Positions 1 to 9,960 of a stretch of DNA of 64,000 nucleotides are shown here, piece after piece (positions within the stretch are counted from its first letter, which is position 1; each line of letters begins with the position of its first letter). The notes beneath the pieces were generated by a model, which was given only the letters and a program-made list of their open reading frames with translations, did not search any database and had not been told where the DNA came from. Where the stretch lies: the NCBI RefSeq assembly GCF_045679555.1, contig NC_092091.1:84449657-84513656 (forward strand), in the 5' to 3' direction. A program made the translations under genes and the position numbers. Source of the stretch: Salvelinus alpinus (taxonomy: Eukaryota; Chordata; Actinopteri; Salmoniformes; Salmonidae).

Positions 1-84
1 AGAACACTAAATAAGATAAAGAATCTAAGAGACACTAAATAAGATAAAGAATCTAAGAGACACTAAATAAGATAAAGACTTGAA
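1..84. repeat. End of a 28-bp minisatellite (3' flank of SRCR gene copy 1)
   Basis: About three units built on actaaataagataaagaat are visible before the window edge. The same array, with about 15 units, lies at 31550-31983 beside SRCR copy 2. The position corresponds to the 3' UTR or 3' flank of the minus-strand receptor gene, so the poly(A) site of copy 1 lies outside the window. Confidence 0.9.
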
Positions 85-144
85 GACAAAAGCAAAAATC
101 AATACATTCTGGAACACAAAACAGACGTAATTGAGCTACTCGCT

Positions 145-1256
145 TAAAATAATCAAAACCCCATGTTACCCAAACCCCATGGTACCCAGAACCCCATGTT
201 ACCCAAAACCCCATGTTACCCCCAACCCCATGTTACCCAGAACCCCATGTTACCCAGAACCCCATGTTACCCAAAACCCCATGTTACCAAAACCCCATGT
301 TACCCAAAACCCCATGTTACCCAAAACCCCATGTTACCCCAAACCCCATGTTACCCAGAACCCCATGTTACCCAGAACCCCATGTTACCCAAAACCCCAT
401 GTTACCAAAACCCCATGTCCCAGAACCCCATGTTACCCAGAACCCCATGTTACCCCAAAACCCCATGTTACCAAAACCCAATGTCCCAGAACCCCATGTT
501 ACCCCCAACCCCCATGTTACCCAGAACCCCATGTTACCCAGAACCCCATGTTACCCAAAACCCCATGTTACCAAACCCCATGTTACCCAAAACCCCATGT
601 TACCCAAAACCCCATGTTACCCCAAACCCCATGTTACCCAGAACCCCATGTTACCCAGAACCCCATGTTACCCAAAACCCCATGTTACCAAAACCCCATG
701 TCCCAGAACCCCATGTTACCCAGAACCCCATGTTACCCCAAAAACCCATGTTACCAAAACCCCATGTTACCCAGAACCCCATGTTACCAAAACCCCATGT
801 TACCCAGAACCCCATGTTACCAAAACCCCATGTTACCCAAAACCCCAAGTTACCCAGAACCACATGTTACCCAGAACCCCATGTTACCCCCAACCCCCAT
901 GTTACACAGAACCCCATGTTACCCAGAACCCCATGTTACCAAAACCCCATGTTACCAAAACCCCATGTTACCAAAACCCCATGTTACCCAAAACCCCATG
1001 TTACCCAAAACCCCATGTTACCAAAACCCCATGTTACCCAGAACCCCATGTTACCAAAACCCCATGTTACCCAGAACCCCATGTTACCCAAAACCCCATG
1101 TTACCAGAACCTCATGTTACCAAAACCCCATGTTACCCAAAACCCCATGTTACCCAAAACCTCATGTTACCCAAAACCCCATGTTACCCAGAACAACATG
1201 TTACCAGAACCCCGTGTTACCCAGAACCCCATGTTACCAAAACCCCATGTTACCCT
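145..1256. repeat. Minisatellite of 14-19 bp units (CCCCATGTTACCCARAA)
   Basis: About 65-70 units of a short motif, ccccatgttaccc plus a 1-4 base spacer (aga, aaa, caa, none), run without a break. All three plus frames stay open for more than 360 codons because the unit contains no stop, so these are not genes. In the paralogous position (32065-32165) only a handful of units exist, so the array expanded in copy 1 or collapsed in copy 2 after duplication. It lies in the 3' UTR or flank of the SRCR gene. Confidence 0.93.
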
Positions 1257-1476
1257 GGTGGTAAAAACCAAACTAAAAGGAATAATGGTGGTTGCAGTCA
1301 CTCCTTTTAGATTTCTTCCAAGGTTCTAGAAAGATAAACTAATTCTGAACTTGTTATTAAAATTAGAACCACTTCAGGTTTGTCACCACATTTTAAACAC
1401 CAGTCCACTGCTGACCATCGATTTAAAACACAAAACTGACCTAAGATCAGCATGTAGGGTCAGCTTCATTCTACTC

Positions 1477-1611
1477 CTACTCCGTCCCCTGGGCTGCTCT
1501 CTCCTCTCCCGGTCCAGCTTCAGCTCTGGAGCTCAGAGAGACCATCTCCATGGCATTGACATCAAGATCCATGCTACTCACCCTGTTCACTCTCTTCTGC
1601 CTCCTGGTGGG
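1477..1611 (-). CDS. SRCR gene copy 1, exon 8: cytoplasmic tail and stop
   Basis: After a CCCTAG acceptor the frame reads PTRRQKRVNRVSSMDLDVNA, then MEMVSLSSRAEAGPGEERAA and QGTE, stop TAG at 1479-1477. It has a basic juxtamembrane cluster, no tyrosine and no ITIM or ITAM. Copy 2 has Thr instead of Pro at the first position and is otherwise the same. Confidence 0.75.
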   Translation of the reverse strand, partial: PTRRQKRVNRVSSMDLDVNAMEMVSLSSRAEAGPGEERAAQGTE

Positions 1612-4600
1612 CTAGGGAGACACAGCACCAACAGTCAGACATTTACTCTCTAGTATCTCCATTCTCTCCCTCTTCTCTCTTTCTCTATCCCTCTAAGTTT
1701 AAATGACTTGTAACGTCTGAGTAAATGTCTTTACCTTGTAGTACAGGTAGGAGGTGGTGATGGCTGTCAGTAGGAGCAGCAGCACTACAACGTGTCTGAT
1801 GATGAAGGCTGGCAGAGGAGAGGCTGCAAACAGAAACACCTTTGATGAGGGGACTGATCATCATCACATAGATCTGTGGGAAATCTGTCAATGACAAAGT
1901 TATAAGTCTGGTTCATGTTCAGTTACCTGTGATGGTGAGGGAGAGGAGCTCACTCTCAGAGGAGAAGTTATGAGAGAAAACATAATTCTCATAAACACAG
2001 CTGTAGTTCCCTTGGTGGGAGTCATCTGCAGCAGGGAAGAGGAAGGCAGCAGAGTGATTGACAGCTGGCTGGGTCTGATGTATGTTGGAGCCGGTGAACG
2101 TGAGGAGGAAGGAGCCTCCTGGGTACTGTGGCTGAGTGGAGCAGGTGATGGTGAAGCTGTGGCCCCATAACATCTCGGGCCCCTGGTGGCCCCTGGAGAC
2201 CCCTCCCATTGAGTCAGTCAGGGAGATATCAGGCTGGACCACGAAATCTGTAACAATAAAAGAGAAGAAGAAAAACCTCTTCAACTAGTTTCCTATAGAT
2301 ATGACAATAACATCAGCATGTAACAGTGCTAGCCACCCTCCCTCACAGGGCAACATGAGTAGTGGGCCTACAGTCACTGAGACAACACATGTTGATATCA
2401 GGCTTAAGCAGGACATCTGGAACAAGAGGAGAGAAAAAGAAAACGTAGCTCCTCAACTACTTTCCTCATTTAGATATGACAATAACATGACATGTGACAG
2501 TGGTAGTGAGTAGAGACGTTCACGGAGATAACACTCAAATACAAAAGCATTCTGGGATATTTAAGTTGTATTTGATTCCTACTTGACTGAGTGATCTATT
2601 TAGTAAAGCAGACTGACAAGCTAAACAGTCATCATGAGAGGTGCAGAGGAAGTTGTATGAATGAAGGAAATCAGTTGAATAAAATTATAATATGTTGATA
2701 TTTCCTGAGCAGATCACTGTGAGTCCAGGAAGGAGATAGAATACATGGACAAAAGTATGTGGAACTCAGCAGTGAGTTTTACAACAGAGGATTATTTTTA
2801 CTCTCTACGTGGTTCAACACTCGGCAGTCCGTTCTGTGAGCTTGTGTTGTCTACCACTTCACGGCTGAGCCGTTGTTGCTCCTAGACGTGCCACGTTGAA
2901 AGTCACTGAGATCTTCAGTAAGAACATTCTACTGCCAATGTTTGTCTATGGAGATTGCATGGCTGTGTGCTTGATTTTATACACCTGTCAGCAACAGATG
3001 TGACTGAAAAAGCAGAATCCACTAAAGTCCACTTACTTTTGGCAATATAGTGTATCTTGTTCTTACCTGAGCAGATCACTGTGAGTCCAGCAAGGTGATC
3101 ATAGCTTCTGTAACAGTCCCTCAGTGAAGACTCAGACCCATAACAGTAAACTCCAAACCCTCTAGTGGTTTTTCCAGTTAGTACTGAAACAGTGGAGCCA
3201 CAACCCAGCTGTCTACACACTACTGCAGCTATAGCCTTTACGTCAGAGAGAGCTCCCACAGTCCTCCACTCTCCCTGGTCGTACCACTCCACTCCACCAG
3301 CACAGCGACTGCCTCCTCCCACCAGCCTCACATCATCAGGCTCTGAGAAAAGAAAAGAGAGAGACAGTAATCTTACTATTTTCTCACTAAAACACACCTA
3401 TATTGTCTCTCATATTCTTCACTCCAGGTGAGAAACAATGTTGATTGAGTGACAAACTGTTTCTTACCTGAGCAGGTGAGTCCAACAGCATTACCAGGTA
3501 GGCAGGTGTTGTTTTTTCTGTCTGAGGTGTCACAGTCCAGGAGAAGGGACTCATTGCCTTTACACTGGAACTCTTTATCCCAGGTCTGACCCTCACCTCC
3601 TCCATAGAGCCCCCCCTGTAGAGCTGCAGGAGCCCCACAGCCAACATCCCTACAGACTACCTCTGCATCCTGCCGGTCAAAGTCAGCTTCACACACTGAG
3701 GCCCAGGACTGATTGGACTTCACCTCCACTCTCCCAGAGCAGAGACCAGCTCCATCCACAAGACGCACAGACTCTGGAGAAAAAGAGTTGGTTGAACATT
3801 CAATCAGTTTTGTTGATGACACTGTCAAGGACTAAACACAAATATGTTGGATAAAAGATTGTAGTTTGCTATGTTTGATACTGTAAGAGGTAGAAATGGG
3901 TTCTTAGTCACTCAGGATTGGGTTGGGAATAATGCAGGCAGGAGACAGGAATAAGTTCACTTCACTTTATAGAAAATAAACAGCTGGACATCCATCAGGC
4001 AGCTTCACTTCAGTACCATCTGAACTACAATGATCTGCCCATGAACATCTCCCATAAACCAACATGACAATCACAAATATAATGTTTAAATACATCTGAC
4101 ATCTCTCCCTCTATTGAAATGAAATAAAAACACATAAAACATGATACATGGTAATATTGTATAATGTACAAATAAATCTCTCAATATGACCAGTCTCTTA
4201 CCTGAACAGGTCACATGATGATAATATCCACCAAAACAGACACCACGTCCTCCTCTGCCACACTGTCTAATAGAAGACTCATGTCCACTACATCTATATA
4301 GTGTGACTCCTCTTCTTTCATCTTCAACCAGACGTCCTCTAGATTCAGCTACAGGATTCCCACAGTCCAGCTGTCTACACACAACCTTAGTCTCCGTCAT
4401 GCTCCACCACCCAGAACATAGAACTGACCACTCTCCTTCATAGAAGACTTCCACTGTCCCAGAACAGGAAGTGGTCCCATCCACCAGTCTGACTGAGAGT
4501 TCAGCTATAAACAGCAGAGAGGAAAACACAGTGGTGAGGACAGATGATGACAGTGATTCTGTTATTCTAACAGCAGTAATGCTTTGTGGTTGACAAGTAT

Positions 4601-6073
4601 TAGTAGTTCCATAAAACACTACTTGTTATTGGGTTTTAGAATGGTTTGTATGGACACATGAATTTCTCCATGTGGGATAATAAAGTTGACCAATATTGAA
4701 CTGCTATAATCACTGTAGATTTATACTCTACCTACATGGTGGACTGACGCGTTGAGCCTGGAGATCTGAGGAGAAAGAGAGAGACAGAGGAGAAAGGGAG
4801 GAGTCAGAGGAAGAGAGAGACAGAGGAGAAAGGGAGGAGTCAGAGGAAGAGAGAGACAGAGGAGAAAGGGAGGGGTCAGAGGAAGAGAGAGACAGAGGAG
4901 AAAGGGAGGAGTCAGAGGAAGAGCGAGACAGAGGAGAAAGGGAGGAGTCAGAGGAAGAGAGAGACAGAGGAGAAAGGGAGGAGTCAGAGGAAGAGAGAGA
5001 CAGAGGTTAAATGAACATCAACATGACCTTTCATGATGTGATGGGAAGACAGGCTTATTGTTGGTATTGTGCAACAACACCAATGTGTACATACACTATA
5101 TATACAAAAGTATGTGGACACCCCTTCAAACTAGTGGATTCTATTTCAGCCACACCAACAACCACGTGTACACACACTCTCTCATATACCCTTTCTCTCC
5201 CCTACCTTTCCTTTCTCTCTACCTTAGCCTCTCTCCCCTCCCCTCCTCTCTCCTCTCCACTTCTCTCTCCTCTACACTCCTCTCTCCCCTACCCTACTCT
5301 CTCCTCTACCCTCCTCTCTCCCCTACCCTCCTCTCTCCTCCCTCCTCTCTCCTCTCCACTTCTCTCTCCCCTACCCTACTCTCTCCTCTCCACTTCTCTC
5401 TCCTCTACCCTCCTCTCTCCCCTACCCTCCTCTCTCCTCTACCCTCCTCTCTCCCCAACCCTCCATTCTCCCCTCCCTTTCTCTCTCCTCTTCCCTTTCT
5501 CTCTCCCCTACCCTCCTCTCTCCCCTACCCTCCTCTCTCCCTACTCTCCTCTCTCTCTCCTCCTCCTCAAATCTCTCTCCCCACCCCTCCTCTCTCTTCC
5601 ATCTCTCTCTCCCTCTTTCTCTTCTTGACATATAGTGTTGGACCTGTTGATCTTGACTCAGCTCATAGACCTCTAGCATCCACACCCCTCCCTTCTCCTA
5701 CTCTAACATAACACCAATATAATATATACTCTCATTCATTTACATAGAGACAGATACAATCAATCATTGACACACTGAATATACAACAGTCAGATGCAGG
5801 ATACCATCACAACTTAACTGACATTAGTGCCTGTCCCCACATGGACAGTTAGGCTACAGTAAAGTACATTTACAGGTGATCACATCATTGTCCTGCTTTG
5901 AGACACATTTTTACTGTCTGCTTCCAGTTGCATGTTATTTTACTGGCCCTGCAAATGGTAATATATCTTACAATATCAAAACATATCTCAGTAACTGTCA
6001 CAAGTGTCTATCAACGTAACAGCCTCCTACCTGTGCTCCACAACAGGATGGTCAGTACCACTGCAGGTATCAT
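1477..6073 (-). CDS. SRCR x3 - Ig-like - transmembrane receptor, copy 1 (8 coding exons)
   Basis: The exons, in transcription order, are 6073-6031, 4765-4736, 4504-4202, 3773-3468, 3342-3067, 2247-1927, 1823-1735 and 1611-1477. Every intron has GT/AG ends. The joined length is 1,503 nt, giving 500 residues plus TAG. All internal junctions are phase 1 except the last, which is phase 0. Domain order is signal peptide (MIPAVVLTILLWST), linker DLQAQRVSPP, three SRCR domains, one Ig-like domain, a transmembrane helix and a 44-residue tail without tyrosine. SRCR family members of this kind are cell-surface pattern or ligand receptors of immune cells (CD5/CD6/CD163 type). An Ig domain placed between SRCR domains and membrane is not an arrangement I can match to a named gene. 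Ligand and signalling partner are unknown. Exon joins are inferred from splice signals and phase, and alternative first exons exist at 10124-12188. Confidence 0.85.
1735..1823 (-). CDS. SRCR gene copy 1, exon 7: transmembrane segment
   Basis: An 89-nt exon (phase 1 in, phase 0 out) encoding SPLPAFIIRHVVVLLLLLTA and continuing ITTSYLYYK. The hydrophobic core VVVLLLLLTAITT is preceded by Arg-His inside the apparent helix start. The stop-transfer basic cluster (TRRQKR) is supplied by the next exon. It is 100% conserved in position in copy 2 (32635-32723). Confidence 0.82.
1927..2247 (-). CDS. SRCR gene copy 1, exon 6: Ig-like domain
   Basis: A 321-nt phase 1-1 exon, about 107 residues. The B-strand cysteine is in FTITC and the F-strand motif is DDSHQGNYSC, giving the canonical D-x-G-x-Y-x-C. 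There is no obvious C-strand Trp. N-x-S/T sites are visible near NHS, NYS and NFS. The domain sits directly before the transmembrane exon, as a membrane-proximal stalk. It resembles teleost Ig-superfamily receptor domains in general; I cannot name a closer relative. Confidence 0.82.
2704..3054. mobile_element. Internally deleted Tc1-like relic preceded by a duplicated SRCR exon end
   Basis: Bases 2743-3054 have degenerate Tc1-type ends (gacaaaagtatgtgga at the left, cttttggcaatatagtgtat at the right) around about 310 bp, with no transposase frame. Immediately left of it, 2704-2738 is a near copy of the 3' end of SRCR exon c (3067-3101). The same configuration occurs in copy 2 (33600-33967), so it predates the block duplication. 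Confidence 0.7.
3067..3342 (-). CDS. SRCR gene copy 1, exon 5: SRCR domain c (six-cysteine variant)
   Basis: A 276-nt phase 1-1 exon starting DDVRLVGGGSRCAGGVE, about 10 residues shorter than domains a and b. Only six cysteines remain. By alignment with the other two domains, the second and seventh are missing, and these pair with each other in known SRCR folds. The C1-C4, C3-C8 and C5-C6 pairs are retained. The same pattern occurs in copy 2 (33979-34257), so it is ancestral to the duplication. Confidence 0.85.
3468..3773 (-). CDS. SRCR gene copy 1, exon 4: SRCR domain b
   Basis: A 306-nt phase 1-1 exon beginning SVRLVDGAGLCSGRVEV. It has eight cysteines (group B) and the signature VVCRDVGCGAP. 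A candidate N-glycosylation site (NES) lies in CKGNESLLLDC. The most conserved SRCR exon between the two gene copies (306 nt in both). Confidence 0.88.
4202..4504 (-). CDS. SRCR gene copy 1, exon 3: SRCR domain a
   Basis: A 303-nt exon, phase 1-1, encoding one whole SRCR domain that starts SVRLVDGTTSCSGTVEV. Eight cysteines are visible (SC, LC, VVC, DC, RC, QC, VC, TC), the group B pattern. The signature VVCRQLDCG is present. One SRCR domain per symmetric exon is typical of the family, and exon skipping would keep the frame. Copy 2 has a 28-nt deletion in this exon. Confidence 0.88.
4736..4765 (-). CDS. SRCR gene copy 1, exon 2 (10-residue linker)
   Basis: A 30-nt microexon bounded by CTCAG and GTAGGT. 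With the flanking bases it encodes D-LQAQRVSPP-S. The last base before the donor is T here, but G in the copies at 10124 and 35629, so this donor is slightly weaker (t|gtaggt rather than g|gtaggt). The junction residue becomes Ser instead of Ala. Signal peptidase cleavage probably falls within this linker. Confidence 0.7.
4766..5007. repeat. 36-bp purine-rich minisatellite in SRCR intron 2 region
   Basis: About six units of ggagaaagggaggagtcaga plus ggaagagagagacaga follow exon 2 on its 5' side. The same unit lies beside exon 2 in the other copies (10160-10275, and 35665-35732 with 38299-38487). Confidence 0.9.
5092..5170. mobile_element. Tc1-like terminal fragment
   Basis: It begins with cactatatatacaaaagtat, then gtggacaccccttcaaac, a Tc1-like left end also seen at 8205 and 38558. 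Only about 75 bp remain. It lies in the intron between exons 1 and 2. Confidence 0.6.
5180..5630. repeat. Polypyrimidine tract in SRCR intron 1 (copy 1)
   Basis: About 450 bp almost purely C and T, based on ctcctctctcccctaccctc. Homologous tracts occur in the same relative place at 10365-11740 (1.4 kb), 38690-45770 (7 kb) and 56190-57270 (1.1 kb). Each is followed by a conserved tail (ttgttgatcttgactcagct type). Bases 5631-6030, between the tract and exon 1, hold conserved intron sequence without a recognisable element. Confidence 0.9.
6031..6073 (-). CDS. SRCR gene copy 1, exon 1 (signal peptide)
   Basis: Read on the minus strand, ATG is followed by IPAVVLTILLWST and ends with one base (g) before a GTAGGA donor. 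The 14 residues are a short hydrophobic leader. The phase-1 end fits exon 2, restoring an Asp codon. Near-identical copies lie at 12146-12188 and 57690-57732. The purine-rich tract at 6608-6886 lies on its 5' (promoter) side. Confidence 0.75.
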
Positions 6074-7250
6074 ATCTGTCTCTAACTGGGGCTCCGCTGA
6101 GCGAAACAAGTCTACTGTCATGAAGAGTCGACTGAAGAGTGGAAAATACTGCTAGGCTTTATGACTTCTATCTCATTACGTCCTAACTTCAATGATGTGA
6201 GATAAACTTCTCAGCATCTTATCTTGGATCAGTGGTTGAACACACTGCAGCAAACTGATATGTTAAAAAAACTCCACAGGAAACTGCTGACAGAGCAGCA
6301 AAGTTACACATAGTGTGTCCTATAATATCGCCTCTAACTTTCTACTGCTTGAGTTCACCTCTTATAGAATATTGGCTTAATGTTCCAGCACCTCAATATA
6401 AACAGTACCAGCATCCAAAATGAGTACTGATGAGGTCTCATGTTGGAGCAGGAGAAGGGGGGATGTGGTGTAGAAGGTCTGTTACCCAAGTCAAGAGGTC
6501 TGTTACCCAAGTCAACTCAACAGGCCTGATGCTATATGTCAGGGTCAGGCTGGGCTGGGCCAAGAGAGGAAAAGGTTCCTGGTTATGATGACATCACTGG
6601 TGAGAAGTCAGTGAATAAAAGATGAAGGGGAGAGGAAGGAGGAGAGGAGAGGGAGGAGAGGCGGAGAAAAGAGAAGAGAGAGAAGAGGAGGATGGGAGAA
6701 AGGGAGAGGAGAGGGAGGAGAGGTGGAGAAAAGAGGAGAGAGAGAAGAGGAGGATGGGAGAAAGGGGAGAGGAGAGGAGAGGAGAGGAGAGGAGAAAAGA
6801 GGAGAGGAGAAAAGAGGAGAGGAGAAAAGAGGAGAGGAGAAAAGAGGAGAGAGAGAAGAGGAGGATGGGAGAAAGGGAGAGGAGGTACTGTTTGTCTCCC
6901 ACCGTTCCACTCAGAGGACTCTACCTTCTGTTATCAAGTGGGCGTTTCCATTATATTTAGTGTACCAGTCATTTCAGTGAAGGGAACGAGTGCACACTTT
7001 AGGAGAAAAGAGAGATAATTGGGGCAATGCTTCTTTCTATTCTACAGTCCTGCGTCTGTGACACCAGATTACCACCTAGTGGCCATAAGAGGAACTGTCC
7101 TGTCAGTGTGTTTTCACTGCTGGCTCAAAACAACACATGACCTGCATACAGGATATGATTCATGTGTGAGTACTAAAAGCATATGAATATAGTATATTAT
7201 AGTATATTTATTATATATGTGGGTATGATAAGTAAACACTCTTAATGTTT
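6074..7250. other. 5' flank of SRCR exon 1 (duplicated block)
   Basis: This stretch is repeated at 12189-13215 and 57733-58830 with high identity, so it is part of the duplicated unit. It contains a purine-rich tract (6608-6886) and non-coding sequence up to about 7250, where copy 1 diverges from the others. Copy 1 therefore lacks the plus-strand signal-peptide exon found at 13370 and 58999. No promoter box was clearly recognised for exon 1. Confidence 0.6.
6608..6886. repeat. Purine-rich tract (GGAGAGGAGA / GAAGAGGAGGATGGGA)
   Basis: About 280 bp of A and G, from gagaggagaggagaaaagag type units. Counterparts lie at 12710-12856 and 58237-58480. On the SRCR gene's own strand it is pyrimidine-rich and lies upstream of exon 1. 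Confidence 0.85.
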
Positions 7251-7264
7251 GCTCTTAATGTTTG

Positions 7265-7690
7265 CGACCGGTCGGTCGGTCGGTCGGTCGGTCGGTCGGT
7301 CGGTCATGTACTGGACTGGGGGGGGGGTCAGGAAGAGTGTTGAGTTATGTACTAGACTGGTGGGGGTCAGCGAGAGAGTTGAGTTATGTACTAGACTGGT
7401 GGGGTCAGGGAGAGAGTTGAGGTATATTCAAGACAGGTGGGGGTCGGGGAAAGAGTTGATTTGTGTTCTTGACTGGTGGGGTTTGGGGAGAGGGTTGAGT
7501 TATGTACTACACTGGTGGGGGTCGGGGAGAGAGTTGAGTTATGTACTAGACTGGTGAGGGTCAGGGGGGATCTGAGTTATGTACTAGACTGGTGGGGGTC
7601 AGGAGGGATCTGAGTTATGTACTAGACTGGTAGGGATGATGGACAGTATGTAGTTATGTACTAGACTGGTGGGGGTCGGGGAGAGAGGAC
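7265..7690. repeat. (GGTC)n microsatellite and ~40-bp minisatellite
   Basis: Ten or so ggtc units (7265-7304) pass into about nine units based on tatgtactagactggtggg followed by ggtcagggagagagttgag. Not present at the paralogous positions in the other two blocks. The next 500 bp (7690-8204) include a fragment resembling 7700-7900 versus 6170-6370, but no gene. Confidence 0.85.
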
Positions 7691-8204
7691 ATAAGAGTGG
7701 AACATACTGCTAGGCAATATGACTTTAATCTCATTAGTTCCTTACTTCAATGATGTGAGATAAACTTCTCAGCATCTTATCTTTGATCAGTGGTTGAACC
7801 CAGCTACCAACAGCAAACTCATCTGTTTTGAAAACCCCCACAGGAAACTGCTCACATGGCAACAACGTTTCACATAGCGTCTGCTATACTATCAACTCTA
7901 ACTTTCTACTGCTGGAGTTCACCTTTTAGAAAGGTGTACTGGACATCTTGAATAGGGTCTGGATGCCTTATATTGAAAACAGTACAACAAAAGGAGTCTG
8001 TATTGAAAAGATGCCCACTTCATGTATTCAACAGCTGCTGGGTTGTTCAGTCCTGTCCTGGGGGTCTGCTGTCCTGTGGGTTGTCCCTCTGGCCTTGACC
8101 TAATACACCTGAAACCAACAATGAATCTTTCACTAAGACCCTAAAGCTGAGTGGGATGTGTTGGGTTGGGGTGGTGGAGGACGGGCCGACCCAGCTACAC
8201 CTTA

Positions 8205-9363
8205 CAGTAAATACAAAAGTATGTGGACACCCCTTCAAATTAGTGGATTTGGATATTTCAGCCACACACGTTCCTGTCCTGTGAAAAAAAATCGAGAACA
8301 CCGCCATGCAATCTCCATAGACAAACATTGGCTGTAGAATGGCCTTACTGAAGAACTAAGTGACAATCAACATGTCACCGTCATAGTATGCTACCTTTCC
8401 AACAAGTCAGTTCATCAAATGTCTACCCTGCTAGAGCTGCCCCGGTCAACTGTAAGTGCTGTTATTGTGAAGTGGAAACATCTAGGAGCAGCAGTGGCTT
8501 AGCCTCGAAATGGTAGCTCACACAAGCTCACAGAACGAGACCGCGAGTGCTGAAGTTTGTCGCGTGTAAAAATCATCTGTCCTCGGTTGCAACACTCACT
8601 TCCGAGTTCCAAACTTCCTCTGGAAGCAACTTCAGCACAAGAACTGTTGGTCTGGAGCTTCATGAAATGGGTTTCTACGGCCGAGCAGCAGCACACAAGC
8701 CTAAGATCAACATGTGCAATGCCAAGCGTCTGCTGGAGTGATGAATCACATTTCCCCATCTGGCAGTCCGTACCACAAACCTGGGTTTGGCAGATGCCAG
8801 GAGAACGCTACCTGCCCCAAAGCATAGTGCCAACTGTAAAGTTTGGTGGAGGAGGAATAATGGTCTGGGGTTGTTTTTAATGGATCGTGTTAGGCCCCTT
8901 AGTTTCATTGAAGGGAAATCTAATCGCTACAGCAGACAATGACATTCTAGACTATTCTGTGCTTCCAACTTTGTGACAACAGTTTGGGGAAGGCCCTTTC
9001 CTGTTTCAGCATGACAATGCCCCTGTACACAAGGCGAGGTCCATACAGAAATAGTTTGTTGAGATCGATGTGGAAGAACTTTACTGGCCTGCACAGAGCC
9101 CTGACCTAAACCCTATTGAATACCTTTAGGGATGAATTGAAACGCAGACTGTGAGCCAGGCCTAATCGCCTAACCTCACTAATGCTGTTGTGGCTGAATG
9201 GAAGCAAGTCCCTGCAGCAATGTTCCAACATCTAGTGGAAAGCCTTCCCAGAAGACTGGAGGCTGTTATAGCAGCAAAGGGGCACCAACTCCATATTAAT
9301 ACCCATGATTTTGGAATGAGATGTTAGATGAGCAGGTGTCCACATACTTTTGGTCATGTAGTG
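8205..9363 (+). mobile_element. Tc1-like transposon with both ends
   Basis: The left end starts after a TA with cagtaaatacaaaagtatgt, and the right end finishes cttttggtcatgtagtg before a TA. The length of about 1.16 kb is slightly short for a full Tc1-like element of fish. It carries a broken transposase. Related relics are at 13629, 59295 and in the SRCR introns. It sits between the two SRCR exon-1/2 modules of block I. Confidence 0.85.
8330..9340 (+). pseudogene. Tc1-like transposase, frameshifted
   Basis: Segments in several frames resemble a Tc1 transposase: an N-terminal helix-turn-helix region near 8350-8500, then WSDESHF near 8740 (first catalytic Asp), FQHDNAPVHKA near 9002-9036 (second Asp), and SPDLNPIEY near 9095-9122 (third acidic residue region). 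Frame changes and stops, for example near 8503 and 9128, make it non-functional. Confidence 0.75.
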
Positions 9364-9365
9364 TA

Positions 9366-9639
9366 CATTCCCCTTCCATGCAAACGTGTAACTCTCTTTA
9401 CAGATGAGATTAAATCTAATTTAATTTTTTTCAATCATTTTTTCAATCATTAATTTCAGAGGTCAGGGTCAAGCTGAGCCGGACCAAGAGTGGAAAAGGT
9501 TACTGGTTATGATGACATCACTGGTGAGAAGTCAGTAATGACAAGATATTCAGTTGGCTGCATGTTATTCTGTCAGCCCTATCTCTGTTGACATCTCTCT
9601 CTCTCTGTTCCTCTCTCTCTCTTCCTGACAGATAGCATC
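9366..9639. other. Duplicated non-coding segment
   Basis: The part from about 9455, containing ggtcagggtcaagctgagcc, recurs at 50495-50640 and, more divergently, at 6538-6610, 12628-12710 and 58150-58235. It marks a dispersed or locally copied sequence of unknown nature. No gene seen. Confidence 0.4.
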
Positions 9640-9960
9640 AGACCTGTTGACTTGGGTAACAGACCTCTATCATCTACACCCCCCCTTCTCCTACTCTAAC
9701 ATCAGACCTCTAGCATCTACACCCCCCCTTCTCCTACTGTAACATCAGACCTCTATCATCTACACCCCCCTTCTCCTACTCTAACATCAGACCTCTAGCA
9801 TCTACACCCCCCTTCTCCTACTGTAACATCAGACCTGTTGACTTGGGTAACAGACCTCTATCATCTACACCCCCCCTTCTCCTACTGTAACATCAGACCT
9901 GTTGACTTGGGTAACATGCCTCTATCATCTACACCCCCCTTCTCCTACTCTAACATCAGA
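9640..9960. repeat. ~40-bp minisatellite (TAACATCAGACCTCTATCATCTACACCCC)
   Basis: About seven units containing acctctatcatctacacccc and cttctcctact. The unit is derived from the conserved tail that follows the intron-1 pyrimidine tracts (11755-11825). Confidence 0.8.

Noticed and set aside
131..1329. Pro/Cys/Tyr-rich proteins in three plus frames
   Set aside because: Stop-free short minisatellite; all three frames open alike and the paralogous copy is nearly absent.
1685..1897. 70-codon minus frame over the TM exon (MSLTDFPQIYVMM...)
   Set aside because: Wrong frame. The correctly spliced frame gives the hydrophobic helix.
8047..8908. Several short open frames on both strands
   Set aside because: Fall in the Tc1-like element and its flank; they are pieces or shadows of the broken transposase.
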